The notes below the pieces were generated by a model, which had not been told where the DNA came from, searched no databases, and saw only the letters and a list, made by a program, of their open reading frames with translations. A stretch of 64,000 nucleotides of DNA, taken from NCBI RefSeq assembly GCF_000172155.1, contig NZ_ABIZ01000001.1:4497105-4561104 (forward strand), written 5' to 3'. The position numbers and the translations under genes are program-made. Source of the DNA: Verrucomicrobium spinosum DSM 4136 = JCM 18804 (lineage in GTDB: Bacteria > Verrucomicrobiota > Verrucomicrobiia > Verrucomicrobiales > Verrucomicrobiaceae). Position 1 is the stretch's first letter. Each line of letters opens with the position of its first letter. Below are positions 36,192 through 43,783 of the stretch, one piece after another.

Positions 36192-37025
36192 CTACGCCAA
36201 CCCCGCCAACGCCGGCACATTGAACCGCACCTCCGGATCGAGCCTCAAGCCGAACGACTCCTCCAACACAGCAAGGAGTTCTGATTTTGTCTGCACTTCC
36301 CGCTTCATCGCCTTCCCCTCTGCATCACGCACGGAGAACTCGGTGTTCAGCATCGTCATCCGTCGCCCCTCGGATGCCGCCCTCGCTACCATCAACCGAT
36401 CCCGGAAATGCGACTGGGGGTGCATGCTGGTGTACCAATTGGCCACTTCGCGATCAATCGGTGGCATGACTTCCAGGGTGAACTCGGAGACATCCGTCCA
36501 GTCATCCCCCAATAGCGCCTGATGATAATACACGCCATTTTCGTGGATGATCCGCCGCGTCTCGTGTGGCGTTCTTTGCGGAACGTTGAGTTCCAACCGA
36601 AGGGCGGTGGTGGCGCTCAAGCCACCCACCCCGACATCGGCCAGCCATGATTCCCCTTCGATCTCAACGCGCACAAACAAATGCGTGCGGGGCGGAGTCA
36701 TCTCGCGGGTCCGGCCAATGCGCACCCGCGCACTGATGGGCTGGGCGTCAAACCCCATGGCGAGCAGCACCTGCAACAACAACCCGTTCTGCTCAAAACA
36801 ATAGCCTCCCCGCCGTGACTGAACGAGCTTTTGCTGCACGGAAGCCAGATCGAGCGAGACGCCACGGCCTGAGATCACATCCAAATTCTCAAACGGGATG
36901 GCTTGGGCATGGCCCAGGACAATCTGACTCAGGGTCGGTAAGCTGGCCTCACGCGGGCCGATGTAGCCGATGCGGGCAAAGTAGGCGTCGAGATCCAGCG
37001 AATGAGGGTCTTGCGTTTCGGACAT
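36192..37025 (-). CDS. nat: Arylamine N-acetyltransferase
   Basis: A 277-residue protein with the complete catalytic triad: Cys76 in RRGGYCFEQN, His115 in PPRTHLFV, Asp130 in WLADVGVGG. The start PFENLDV block is also typical. The enzyme moves an acetyl (or other acyl) group from CoA to arylamines or hydrazines in the cytoplasm. Family length is about 260-280, so it is full length. It is divergent from the guanidinium exporter, with the exporter's riboswitch in the 229-bp gap. Confidence 0.95.
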   Translation of the reverse strand: MSETQDPHSLDLDAYFARIGYIGPREASLPTLSQIVLGHAQAIPFENLDVISGRGVSLDLASVQQKLVQSRRGGYCFEQNGLLLQVLLAMGFDAQPISARVRIGRTREMTPPRTHLFVRVEIEGESWLADVGVGGLSATTALRLELNVPQRTPHETRRIIHENGVYYHQALLGDDWTDVSEFTLEVMPPIDREVANWYTSMHPQSHFRDRLMVARAASEGRRMTMLNTEFSVRDAEGKAMKREVQTKSELLAVLEESFGLRLDPEVRFNVPALAGLA

Positions 37026-37176
37026 AGGTGGGGAGACAGAGCGATGCCAGTTTGAGGATGTGTCTGGATACGTCCCGAAGCGCCGCGGCGGCAGAACGCA
37101 GAAAATAAAATGCAGCCGCTATGCATCTATTCCCGCCCCCTCCCCGTAGCCTCAATATCCGGCGACACCGGTTTCT

Positions 37177-37224
37177 CATGAGGACGACCTCGTGTAGCAA
37201 CTCTTACCTCCAGGACGGCCTGGA
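37177..37224 (+). promoter_or_regulatory. Guanidine-II (mini-ykkC) riboswitch
   Basis: Two hairpins carry ACGR tetraloops, the defining feature of this class. Hairpin 1: CATGAGG, loop ACGA, CCTCGTG (37177-37194, 7 bp with one wobble). Hairpin 2: TCCAGG, loop ACGG, CCTGGA (37209-37224, 6 bp). They are 14 nt apart and end 30 nt before the ATG of an SMR transporter gene, the gene type this riboswitch is known to control. Guanidinium binding to the two loops would be expected to raise exporter expression. No Shine-Dalgarno sequence is obvious before the ATG. Confidence 0.85.
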
Positions 37225-37254
37225 AAAAGCACTTGCACACACTTCGTACCTCTT

Positions 37255-37575
37255 ATGGCATGGATCATCCTTCTGTTGGCAGGCATCTTTGAGGTTGCCT
37301 GGACCATTGGCCTGAAATACAGCCAGGGCTTCACCAAGCTTGGCCCCTCCCTTTGGACGGGAGCAGCCTTGATCATCAGTTTTGCCTTGTTGGGCAATGC
37401 GGTACGCACCCTACCCCTGGGCACCGCCTACGCCATCTGGACAGGCATTGGTGCCGTGGGGGCCATCATCGCTGGCATCGTGCTATTCCACGAACCGCTG
37501 ACCCTGACGCGTTGTCTGTTCGGGATGCTCATCGTGGTGGGCATGGTCGGGCTGAAGTTCACCTCAGGGCATTGA
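37255..37575 (+). CDS. gdx: SMR-family guanidinium exporter (Gdx/SugE)
   Basis: A 106-residue protein with four membrane helices. Glu13 in GIFEVAWTIGLKYSQGF is the conserved proton/substrate site, and the context (GIFEVAW, LPLGTAYAIWTGIGAVGA) is of the SugE/Gdx subgroup and not EmrE. It works as a dual-topology dimer in the inner membrane, exporting guanidinium in exchange for protons. The ACGR-loop riboswitch directly upstream supports this specificity. The gene is monocistronic. Confidence 0.93.
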   Translation: MAWIILLLAGIFEVAWTIGLKYSQGFTKLGPSLWTGAALIISFALLGNAVRTLPLGTAYAIWTGIGAVGAIIAGIVLFHEPLTLTRCLFGMLIVVGMVGLKFTSGH

Positions 37576-37826
37576 GTTCGGCGACTCGGTAATCCGGTGG
37601 GTCAGCAAGTCAGCAAACCTGGAGGCACCTCGAGGACGTGGCGGGCGTCTGCCGCAGGGCGACCCGAGGGGCCTACCGCTCCGCGGTAGAAGCTCTCGCT
37701 CTACATACCATGGGTTGCACTCGCTACGCTCGCTTCACCCATGGCTACGCATGGCGAACCCTCCGGGTTCATGAGCCAACTCATCTGAAGACAGCCGGAC
37801 CTCGCGCCACGTCCCACACCGGGGTT

Positions 37827-38250
37827 GGAGTTCCGCGTTTATGCCAATGCCATCAGGGAAATAAGTCGCTTCATCGTGGCACCTCCCAGGGGGTGCAAGT
37901 TGAGGGCTGAAAGCCCGGAATAATTCCAGCCTTGGGCAACGCCCAAGGTCATTGGGGAATAGAGATGCTCAGGGCTGTAGGCCCGGTTCATTCAGGGATG
38001 TTTGTCGTGGGCAGGTTTGATGAGGTCGGGCCTTCAGCCCTCAATGAGTCTTTGATCTGCAAACCTTGGGCGATGCCCAAGGCTGCAATGAGGCCGGACC
38101 TTCGGTCCTTTTGAACCTGTGATCTCACCAACTGGAACCTCAATGCGCCAGCCTGACGCCGATCCAATTCTGAAACCCATTGAAAGTCAAAACAGCGGTG
38201 CCATCACTTTTCCCTGATGGCATTGGCATTTATGCGGTCAGGACGCGCTA
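37827..38250. repeat. REP-like family 2 copy, split by an insertion
   Basis: The left part (GGAG at 37827, then TTCCGCG and TTTA) stops at 37841. The right part resumes at 38229 with TTTATGCGGTCAGGACGC. Joined, they give a normal family-2 hairpin (CCGCG, TTTA, TGCGG). The upstream partner hairpin is visible as GACAGCCGGAC near 37790. Confidence 0.7.
37842..38228. mobile_element. 387-bp non-autonomous element (MITE-like) with 19-bp terminal inverted repeats
   Basis: TGCCAATGCCATCAGGGAA at 37842-37860 is exactly the reverse complement of 38210-38228. TTTA (37838-37841 and 38229-38232) flanks both ends as a probable target duplication; TTTAT with 18-bp ends is equally consistent. The target is the loop of a family-2 REP-like hairpin. 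The inside has no open frame of note but several short hairpins: CCTTGGGC-AAC-GCCCAAGG (37930-37948), CCTTGGGC-GAT-GCCCAAGG (38064-38082), GGGCTGAAAGCCC and GGGCTGTAGGCCC. It must rely on a transposase encoded elsewhere. Confidence 0.7.
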
Positions 38251-38303
38251 CTCCAGACGCAGCAGGCGTTGGCAACGACAATCCGTACGATCACGTACCT
38301 TCC

Positions 38304-38376
38304 TCCGCCCCCAACCTGGCTGGGGACCGCACCGGGGTTGGAGATCCGCGTTTGCGCCGTCAGTGCGCCCAGTGAC
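38304..38376. repeat. REP-like element, family 2 (degenerate)
   Basis: CCAACCTGGCTGGGGAC then CCGGGGTTGGAG, ATCCGCGTTTGCGCCGTCAG: both hairpin halves of family 2 are recognisable but carry several changes (stem CCGCG/CGCCG). Confidence 0.55.
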
Positions 38377-38464
38377 ATGGCAAGCAGTGATGACAACCCT
38401 CCACAAAATGACGTCATCACCGCTCCACTGAATCACTTTCCTACCGAATTACTGATTTACCGAA

Positions 38465-39913
38465 TCACCGCCCTCCCGCGCGCATGCGGTCCAGCGGCGA
38501 CTCGTCCATCATGGACTTCTTCACTTCGAACACGGGGATGTTCTCCAGTTCCAGCTCAAATTCGGGCTTGGTGTTGATGAACTGCTTCATGCGCTCAATG
38601 TCGCCCACATCTGGCTTGGTCGTGGTAAAGACGGGCAAAATGGGGCTGCCATCCGGGCGTTCACGATACTTGCCCTTCTTGCTCTGCACGAGCAGCAAGC
38701 CGCCCACGCGGCCACCGGGGCGTTCGCCCACCACAATGTCAATCTTGGCGGGTCCGGTGAAGCGCACCCATTTCCCGGCATAGCAGCGCTGGGTCCCGGT
38801 CAAAACAGGCGGGCCACCGAAGGCTTGCTTGATCTCGGGATCAGGAGTCTGCACACCGTGATTGCCGATGTTCAACCACGAACCGTCGAACACACACTTG
38901 TTGTTGATGTAAACCACCAGGGCGTCGTCAAAGTTCCCGACGAAGCGCCACTCGCCATTCGTTGGTGGATTGATCACCCCGGTGTAGTGCACATACCAGC
39001 CGCGGGGCTGCACTTCTTTTTCCACGTTGAAGGCCTTGGGCCCTTCCTCGGCCGCCATGTAAGGCACCGTCAGGAAGGTGAAGCTCATCTGCTGGCTGGC
39101 GTGGTAGTACTCCTTCATCGCTGCAGGAGCGAACTTCTTCTCGGCCGCCTTGGCGACGATGGCCGCGTAGTTGTTCGGGTTGTAGTCAATGGGCTTGCGG
39201 TCGCCGTCCTGCTTCAGGTCGTAAAGCGTGCCCGCCAGGCCGTCCCCACCCCGCTTGCCGAAGAAGGTGACAGGCGCGAACCCGCTGACACCGCCAATGC
39301 CCTGCCCGGTGCCGAAGCCGCCGCCGGCCCCGCTTTTGCCAAAGCCACCACTGCCTGCCATGCCACCCATGAGGCTGCTGGTGTCTGGCAAGGAGAGACT
39401 GTCCGCCGGGGCGTCTGGCAGCGAGATGGCCGCATTGGCATTCTGGGAAACAATCCGCCGCACGGGCATCGACTTGTTCAACGTGGAGCGCTTCTTCTGC
39501 TGCACCTGCTGGCTCAGGGCATTCGAGGCTTCCTGGCCCGCCTTGCTGCCGCCCCCCGGCAGAAAGTCCACCTTATTCTCCTGCACGATGGTCTGCACCA
39601 TGAAGTAAGCCCCCACGAGAATGCCCACGTGGATCAGCAGACTGAGCGCCAATGATCCACCACCCACCTTGCGCCAGTACCGAACGACCACATTGGGCTG
39701 CTTGGCCGCGGCGATATGACTGGCACCATGGTAGTGAACTGGGCCCGCCGGAGCGGTCACCACCACCGGCTGAGGAACTTGCGGCACAAGAGCGGCAGAC
39801 CGGACCGTGGCTGAGGGGGCAACTGACTCCGCGACGATGCCGGAGGCGGTTCCAGAAAGGCTTTGAATCTTGACGGGCCGGGAGGCTGGCGAGGGTGAGT
39901 TCTGTAAATCCAT
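38465..39913 (-). CDS. Membrane-anchored paralogue C with PA14-like domain
   Basis: A 482-residue protein, last of three tandem paralogues. An Ala/Pro-rich N-terminus is followed by the shared module: YWRKVGGGSLALSLLIHVG leading into one membrane segment (about 90-113), then NKVDFLPGGGSKAGQEA, a Gln/Lys-rich stretch and SLPDAP. A Gly-rich linker follows (about 185-215). The last 250 residues resemble a PA14-like beta domain (RGWYVHYTGVINPPTNGEWRFVG as parts, DDALVVYINN). The family is not one I can name. It starts 35 bp after the vWA paralogue, so the three form one operon. It is closest to the first paralogue. Confidence 0.75.
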   Translation of the reverse strand: MDLQNSPSPASRPVKIQSLSGTASGIVAESVAPSATVRSAALVPQVPQPVVVTAPAGPVHYHGASHIAAAKQPNVVVRYWRKVGGGSLALSLLIHVGILVGAYFMVQTIVQENKVDFLPGGGSKAGQEASNALSQQVQQKKRSTLNKSMPVRRIVSQNANAAISLPDAPADSLSLPDTSSLMGGMAGSGGFGKSGAGGGFGTGQGIGGVSGFAPVTFFGKRGGDGLAGTLYDLKQDGDRKPIDYNPNNYAAIVAKAAEKKFAPAAMKEYYHASQQMSFTFLTVPYMAAEEGPKAFNVEKEVQPRGWYVHYTGVINPPTNGEWRFVGNFDDALVVYINNKCVFDGSWLNIGNHGVQTPDPEIKQAFGGPPVLTGTQRCYAGKWVRFTGPAKIDIVVGERPGGRVGGLLLVQSKKGKYRERPDGSPILPVFTTTKPDVGDIERMKQFINTKPEFELELENIPVFEVKKSMMDESPLDRMRAGGR

Positions 39914-39948
39914 GGTGCGATGAAATAGTCAAAGCCGAAGGAGGATCG

Positions 39949-41214
39949 CTACTCCTTCAGCTCCTTGTCATACTTGGCCTTGTTGGCGAAGTACATGTCC
40001 CCGGGGATGGTGGCACCATCGTTCTTCACGATGGTGAACCGTCCGCCGGTTTTGTCAGCGATCTCTTTCATGAGCGGTGCCCCCGCACTAGTGTGCATGA
40101 GGAAGGTGTTGAGCGTGGCCTTGGCCTTCCTCTTGTTGTAGTCCAGAATGAGCTCCACATTGGAGCCGCCCAGTCCGTCCGTCATGAAGTAAACGACCTT
40201 CGGCGGCGGGCTCATGTTTAGTGCCGTTTTAAAGGCCCAGCGCCAGTCCGTGCCGCCCCAGGTTTCCTTCTTGTCGAGCTCCTCCATCGTACGCCCCACA
40301 TTCACAGCGTTGGAGGTCAACCAGTCATCCTTGGGCAGCTCGTTGTCGGATCCATCGAAGGCGTAGTCTGTATGCGACTTGGTGGGAGAAAAGAAGCGAT
40401 ACTTCTGTTTGCCCCGATGCACCATGATGCGCTCGAACGTGCTCGGCTGCTCCACCTTCCAGTTGCGGTCCGCAAACCGGGCACCGCCCGCGAAGAGGAT
40501 CACCTGGTACTGCGAACGCATGGGCAGCATCTTGAGCGTTTTGCCCATTTCATTCACCACGAGCTCCACCTGATTCTTCTTCATGGAGACGGAGAAATCC
40601 AGCACGAAGACCACGCGATCCAGCGGCGTGGTCATGCCGAAGAAGGTGACCCCCTTCATACCGCCGGTACCGATGCCCGTGCCAAAGCCACCACCTGCCC
40701 CCTGGCTGCCAAATCCGGCGCTGCCCGTCATGCCGCCCCCCATCAGGCTGCTCATCTCCGGCATCTCCAGATTGTCCGAAGGCATGTCTGGTAGAGCTAT
40801 GGCAGCGTTCGCACTGGTACTTACCACCTTGCGCATGGGCAGCATCTTGCTGATGTTGGTGCGCTTCTTCTGCTGCACCTGTTGGGCGAGGGACTGGGAG
40901 GCCTCCTGACCCGCCTTGCTGCCGCCGCCGGGCAGGAAGTCCACCTTGTTCTCGAGGACAATCGTCTCTACCAGGAAATAGGCGCCCACCAGGATTCCCA
41001 CGTGGATGAGCAGACTGAGCGCCAGCGATCCCCCGCCCACTTTTCGCCAGTACTTCACCACGGCGTTAGGTTCTTTGGAGGCGAGGGGTGGAGCGCCCCC
41101 TTGCGGTGCCAGGGGAGCAACATGCACCGCCATCGGAGGGGCCGCAGGGGCAGGATTTCCGCTCACGGGCGGCACGGCGGCGTCAAGCGCGGCGGCAGTC
41201 GGTTCAGTGCTCAT
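39949..41214 (-). CDS. Membrane-anchored paralogue B with vWA domain
   Basis: A 421-residue protein from the Met at 41214 (MSTEPTAAALD); a longer open frame to 41322 would run into the upstream gene's end. It shares with its neighbours the YWRKVGGGSLALSLLIHVG membrane module and the FLPGGGSKAGQEAS block. The C-terminal half is a von Willebrand A domain with MIDAS motif D206-x-S208-x-S210 (VLDFSVSM) and later FMTDGLGGSN. vWA domains bind partner proteins through a metal ion. It lies between two PA14-type paralogues, which suggests a complex with them at the cell envelope. Confidence 0.8.
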   Translation of the reverse strand: MSTEPTAAALDAAVPPVSGNPAPAAPPMAVHVAPLAPQGGAPPLASKEPNAVVKYWRKVGGGSLALSLLIHVGILVGAYFLVETIVLENKVDFLPGGGSKAGQEASQSLAQQVQQKKRTNISKMLPMRKVVSTSANAAIALPDMPSDNLEMPEMSSLMGGGMTGSAGFGSQGAGGGFGTGIGTGGMKGVTFFGMTTPLDRVVFVLDFSVSMKKNQVELVVNEMGKTLKMLPMRSQYQVILFAGGARFADRNWKVEQPSTFERIMVHRGKQKYRFFSPTKSHTDYAFDGSDNELPKDDWLTSNAVNVGRTMEELDKKETWGGTDWRWAFKTALNMSPPPKVVYFMTDGLGGSNVELILDYNKRKAKATLNTFLMHTSAGAPLMKEIADKTGGRFTIVKNDGATIPGDMYFANKAKYDKELKE

Positions 41215-41331
41215 ATTGTAAGGACAAGGTTCCTTACAAGAGTTGTCGCCATGCAGAAGGAACAGCACTTCCAGCGCTGTTCCTTCTGACACATTTCTCT
41301 GGGCGACCACAACCATTGCCAAAATGCTTTA

Positions 41332-42810
41332 TCAACGCATGGGGAGCAGGCCCAACCCCCGAGGATTCTCATCGCTCAGGGCAGAGCGGCGGACGCCAAA
41401 CACCGGAGGATTTGCCGCCATCTGCACGCGTTTCGCGAAGGGGTCATTCTTCAGCCGCGTGAGGTCGGCCATTTCGAGGTTGGCGGTGGTGAATATTGGC
41501 AAGATCGGTGTGCCATCGGCACGGACCTCGTATTTCTCATCCTTGTTCTGCACCATGAGCAGCCCCCCCACCAGTCCTCCTGGCGTTTCGCCGACCACGA
41601 TGTCGAGTTTGAAGGGCTCGTTCATCTTCACCCACTTGCCAAAGTAGGCTGTGCGGCTTCCGGAAATAGACGGCCCTTTGAACTCCTGGCGGATGTCCGG
41701 ATCACGGTCTTTCCCCTCACCTGCCATCGGCACCCAGGATCCGTCCAGCACCGGTTTGTTGTTGACGTACACGATGAGCAGGTCATCAAAGAACCCGACA
41801 AAACGCCATTGGCCCGCCTTGGGGGGTGTGACCATCCCACTGTAGTGGACGAACCACCCACGAGGTTCCACCTCCTTTTCAGCATTGAAGCACTTCGGCC
41901 CTTCCGCTGCGGGAAGGTTGGCCGGTACGAGGAGATAAGTGAAGCTCACCTGCTGATTGGCTTTGTAATAGTCCTTCAGCGAGGTGGGCGAGAAACGCTT
42001 GTCAGCCGCCTTGTTGATGTTGGCCGCATACTCGGGAAAGGAGCCCGTGTAGGGCAGCGGCTTCCGTTCGCGATCCTGCTTCATGTCATAGAAGGCACCC
42101 GGCAGACCGTCGCTCTGCCCGGTACGGCCAAAGAACGTCATGCCCGTGAAACCCTTTACGCTGCCCATGCCGATGCCATTGCCCGAGCCACCGCCCGAAC
42201 CCATGCCACCAAATCCGCCGCCGCTCATTCCGCCGCCCATGGGGCTGCTCGATTGTGGCATGTCCAGGCTGTCCATCGGGGCATCCGGCAGGGAAATCGC
42301 CGCCATGTTCGACTGGGTGACCACCCGCTTCACCAGCATGGACTTGTTCAGCGCGGACTGCTTTTTTTTCTGTACCTGCGTATTGAGGGAGGCTGAAGCA
42401 TCCTGGCCTGCCTTGCTGCCACCGCCGGGGAGGAAATCCACCTTCTTCTCCTGCACAATGGTCTGCACCATGAAGTAGGCGATCACCAGGATCCCGACAT
42501 GGATAAGCAGGCTGAGTGCCAGCGATCCCCCACCCACCTTCCGCCAGTAGGACACCAGGAGATTGGGCATTTTATGTTGGGATGGGTAGCCCGGCGGAGG
42601 CAAAACCGGTCCGGGCACATGCTGCACCTGCACCTTCTGGATCGGCACGGGTACGGACGAGGCTGCGGAAGTTTGGGCTGCGCCTGGCACCGCTGGCGGG
42701 CTCGTTTCAGACTCGCAGGCTCCCATCGTGCCAGTCAATGACTGCACCCTGATTTGAGGGGCAGGACCGGTTCCTGTGGAAGGTATTTGGGAAGAGGAAG
42801 ATGCGTCCAT
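41332..42810 (-). CDS. Membrane-anchored paralogue A with PA14-like domain
   Basis: A 492-residue protein, first gene of the three-paralogue operon. It has the same build as the paralogue ending at 38465: Pro-rich cytoplasmic start, YWRKVGGGSLALSLLIHVG membrane module, FLPGGGSKAGQDAS block, Gly/Met-rich linker (about 195-220), then a PA14-like domain (GPKCFNAEKEVEPRGWFVHY, WRFVGFFDDLLIVYVNN). The two PA14-type proteins are clearly homologous over their whole length, while the middle gene keeps only the N-terminal module. Function unknown. The vWA gene follows after 117 bp. Confidence 0.75.
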   Translation of the reverse strand: MDASSSSQIPSTGTGPAPQIRVQSLTGTMGACESETSPPAVPGAAQTSAASSVPVPIQKVQVQHVPGPVLPPPGYPSQHKMPNLLVSYWRKVGGGSLALSLLIHVGILVIAYFMVQTIVQEKKVDFLPGGGSKAGQDASASLNTQVQKKKQSALNKSMLVKRVVTQSNMAAISLPDAPMDSLDMPQSSSPMGGGMSGGGFGGMGSGGGSGNGIGMGSVKGFTGMTFFGRTGQSDGLPGAFYDMKQDRERKPLPYTGSFPEYAANINKAADKRFSPTSLKDYYKANQQVSFTYLLVPANLPAAEGPKCFNAEKEVEPRGWFVHYSGMVTPPKAGQWRFVGFFDDLLIVYVNNKPVLDGSWVPMAGEGKDRDPDIRQEFKGPSISGSRTAYFGKWVKMNEPFKLDIVVGETPGGLVGGLLMVQNKDEKYEVRADGTPILPIFTTANLEMADLTRLKNDPFAKRVQMAANPPVFGVRRSALSDENPRGLGLLPMR

Positions 42811-43346
42811 ACAAGCGTAACTTTCAGAAGGGAAATCTCTTTAAAAATAGTCGGAAAATTCCGAGGGATCTGGTCCTAAGGCAAAGCGCGTGCCAGAGGC
42901 GCAACCAATCCATTATTCCACTGATACAGAGACACATATGAAGACTCTCAGCTCACCGAGGTCACCAGACTTGATCAAGAATTACCCATGTTTTTCACCC
43001 AAAAGAACAACATCCATCCACCTTCACAATATGCGCAGACGTGATGGTCAAATTGCGCATATGACGGGGTACTAAGTGGGCGCGATTGAACGCGAAAGCG
43101 GGCTGCTGCTCGCCAAGCCTGTCTTCTGACATAACCGTCCCTTGATCCCCTTCCAGCTCCGCCCACTCGACAGACCGCGGGGCCGGAGACCCCGCCTCCT
43201 TTACTCCGCGCCAAGTCACGAGTAGCTTGTTTCCTGGCACACGAGGCGGGGGTTCCCAGCCCCGCTCAGGCGCGAGCACCCTGAGATTGACCACAGTGGG
43301 CGCGTCCAAGCATGCGCCAGCACTCATGTCTGACGTCTTGTGTCTT
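42811..43346. other. Intergenic region with hairpin repeats
   Basis: No convincing gene in 536 bp; a 197-codon minus-strand frame overlapping the small membrane protein gene has no family features. 42811-42970 is AT-richer and should hold the promoter of the leftward paralogue operon. From 43173 onward it contains copies of a GC-rich hairpin repeat. Confidence 0.4.
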
Positions 43347-43402
43347 CTAGTCTGGCGTCTCCCGCGCAGCGGGTCGGGATTCCCAGCCCCGCTCACGCCG
43401 CA
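43173..43402. repeat. GC-rich hairpin repeats, third dispersed family (three copies)
   Basis: Copies at 43173-43199 (GCGGGG, 7-nt loop, CCCCGC; reverse orientation), 43246-43270 (GCGGGG, GTTCCCAG, CCCCGCTCAGG) and about 43369-43402 (GGGTCGGGATTCCCAG, CCCCGCTCACG). A fourth, diverged copy lies at 11520-11548. The third copy overlaps the C-terminal codons of the small gene at 43347-43625. Confidence 0.55.
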
Positions 43403-43625
43403 ACTGCTGCTTGAGCCGTTGCAACTCGGCAGCCGCGTTGGCATTTCGGATCTTCTTCCTCCCAAGCTCTCTCTCCAGAAGGGCCAGCTCATTCTTTGCG
43501 GCGGCGCGGGCATTGCAGAGGACCTCGGCCGAATCGCGACGCTCCTCCCATATTCCCCATAGTCCACCGACAAATGCCCCCCCGACAAAAACCAGAACGA
43601 CTCCGAGTGCAGGCTTGAGTTTCAT
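43347..43625 (-). CDS. Small single-pass membrane protein with coiled coil
   Basis: A 92-residue protein. Residues 6-27 are one membrane segment (ALGVVLVFVGGAFVGGLWGIW). Residues about 30-80 are Ala/Glu/Arg/Leu-rich with heptad spacing (ELALLERELGRKK, AAAELQRLKQQLRRE), a likely coiled coil. Its last about 12 codons fall inside a dispersed hairpin repeat, so the C-terminus may have been replaced by repeat insertion. No family recognised. It is divergent from gspE. Confidence 0.55.
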   Translation of the reverse strand: MKLKPALGVVLVFVGGAFVGGLWGIWEERRDSAEVLCNARAAAKNELALLERELGRKKIRNANAAAELQRLKQQLRRERGWESRPAARETPD

Positions 43626-43783
43626 CGCAGGCTCCTATGTAATTCGGAGGCTAACGGTCCGGAGTCGCAGCATCAAGTTCAAATTCCCCCGCAACCTGTT
43701 CGGCGCCGGGGAGTTGAAGCTTGTTTGGCTGGCTCTGTTTTTCGCAATTCCTGACTGCTTGCTGCGTTTAGCGTTCTGTCCCG

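Larger units (their letters stand above)
37576..38464. other. Gene-free, repeat-rich region
   Basis: About 890 bp with no gene. At 37708-37745 CCATGGGT and ACCCATGG form a hairpin around a TCGCTACGCTCGC core. A family-2 REP-like copy is split at 37838/38229 by a 387-bp inverted-repeat element. Another degenerate family-2 copy lies at 38304-38376. The downstream gene ends at 38465 on the minus strand. Confidence 0.6.

Noticed and set aside
37842-38228. Small RNA gene suggested by the strong hairpins
   Set aside because: The perfect terminal inverted repeats and target duplication explain the segment as a mobile element; no promoter or terminator was seen.
42995-43588. 197-codon minus-strand open frame
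   Set aside because: It overlaps the better supported small membrane protein in another frame and crosses hairpin repeats.
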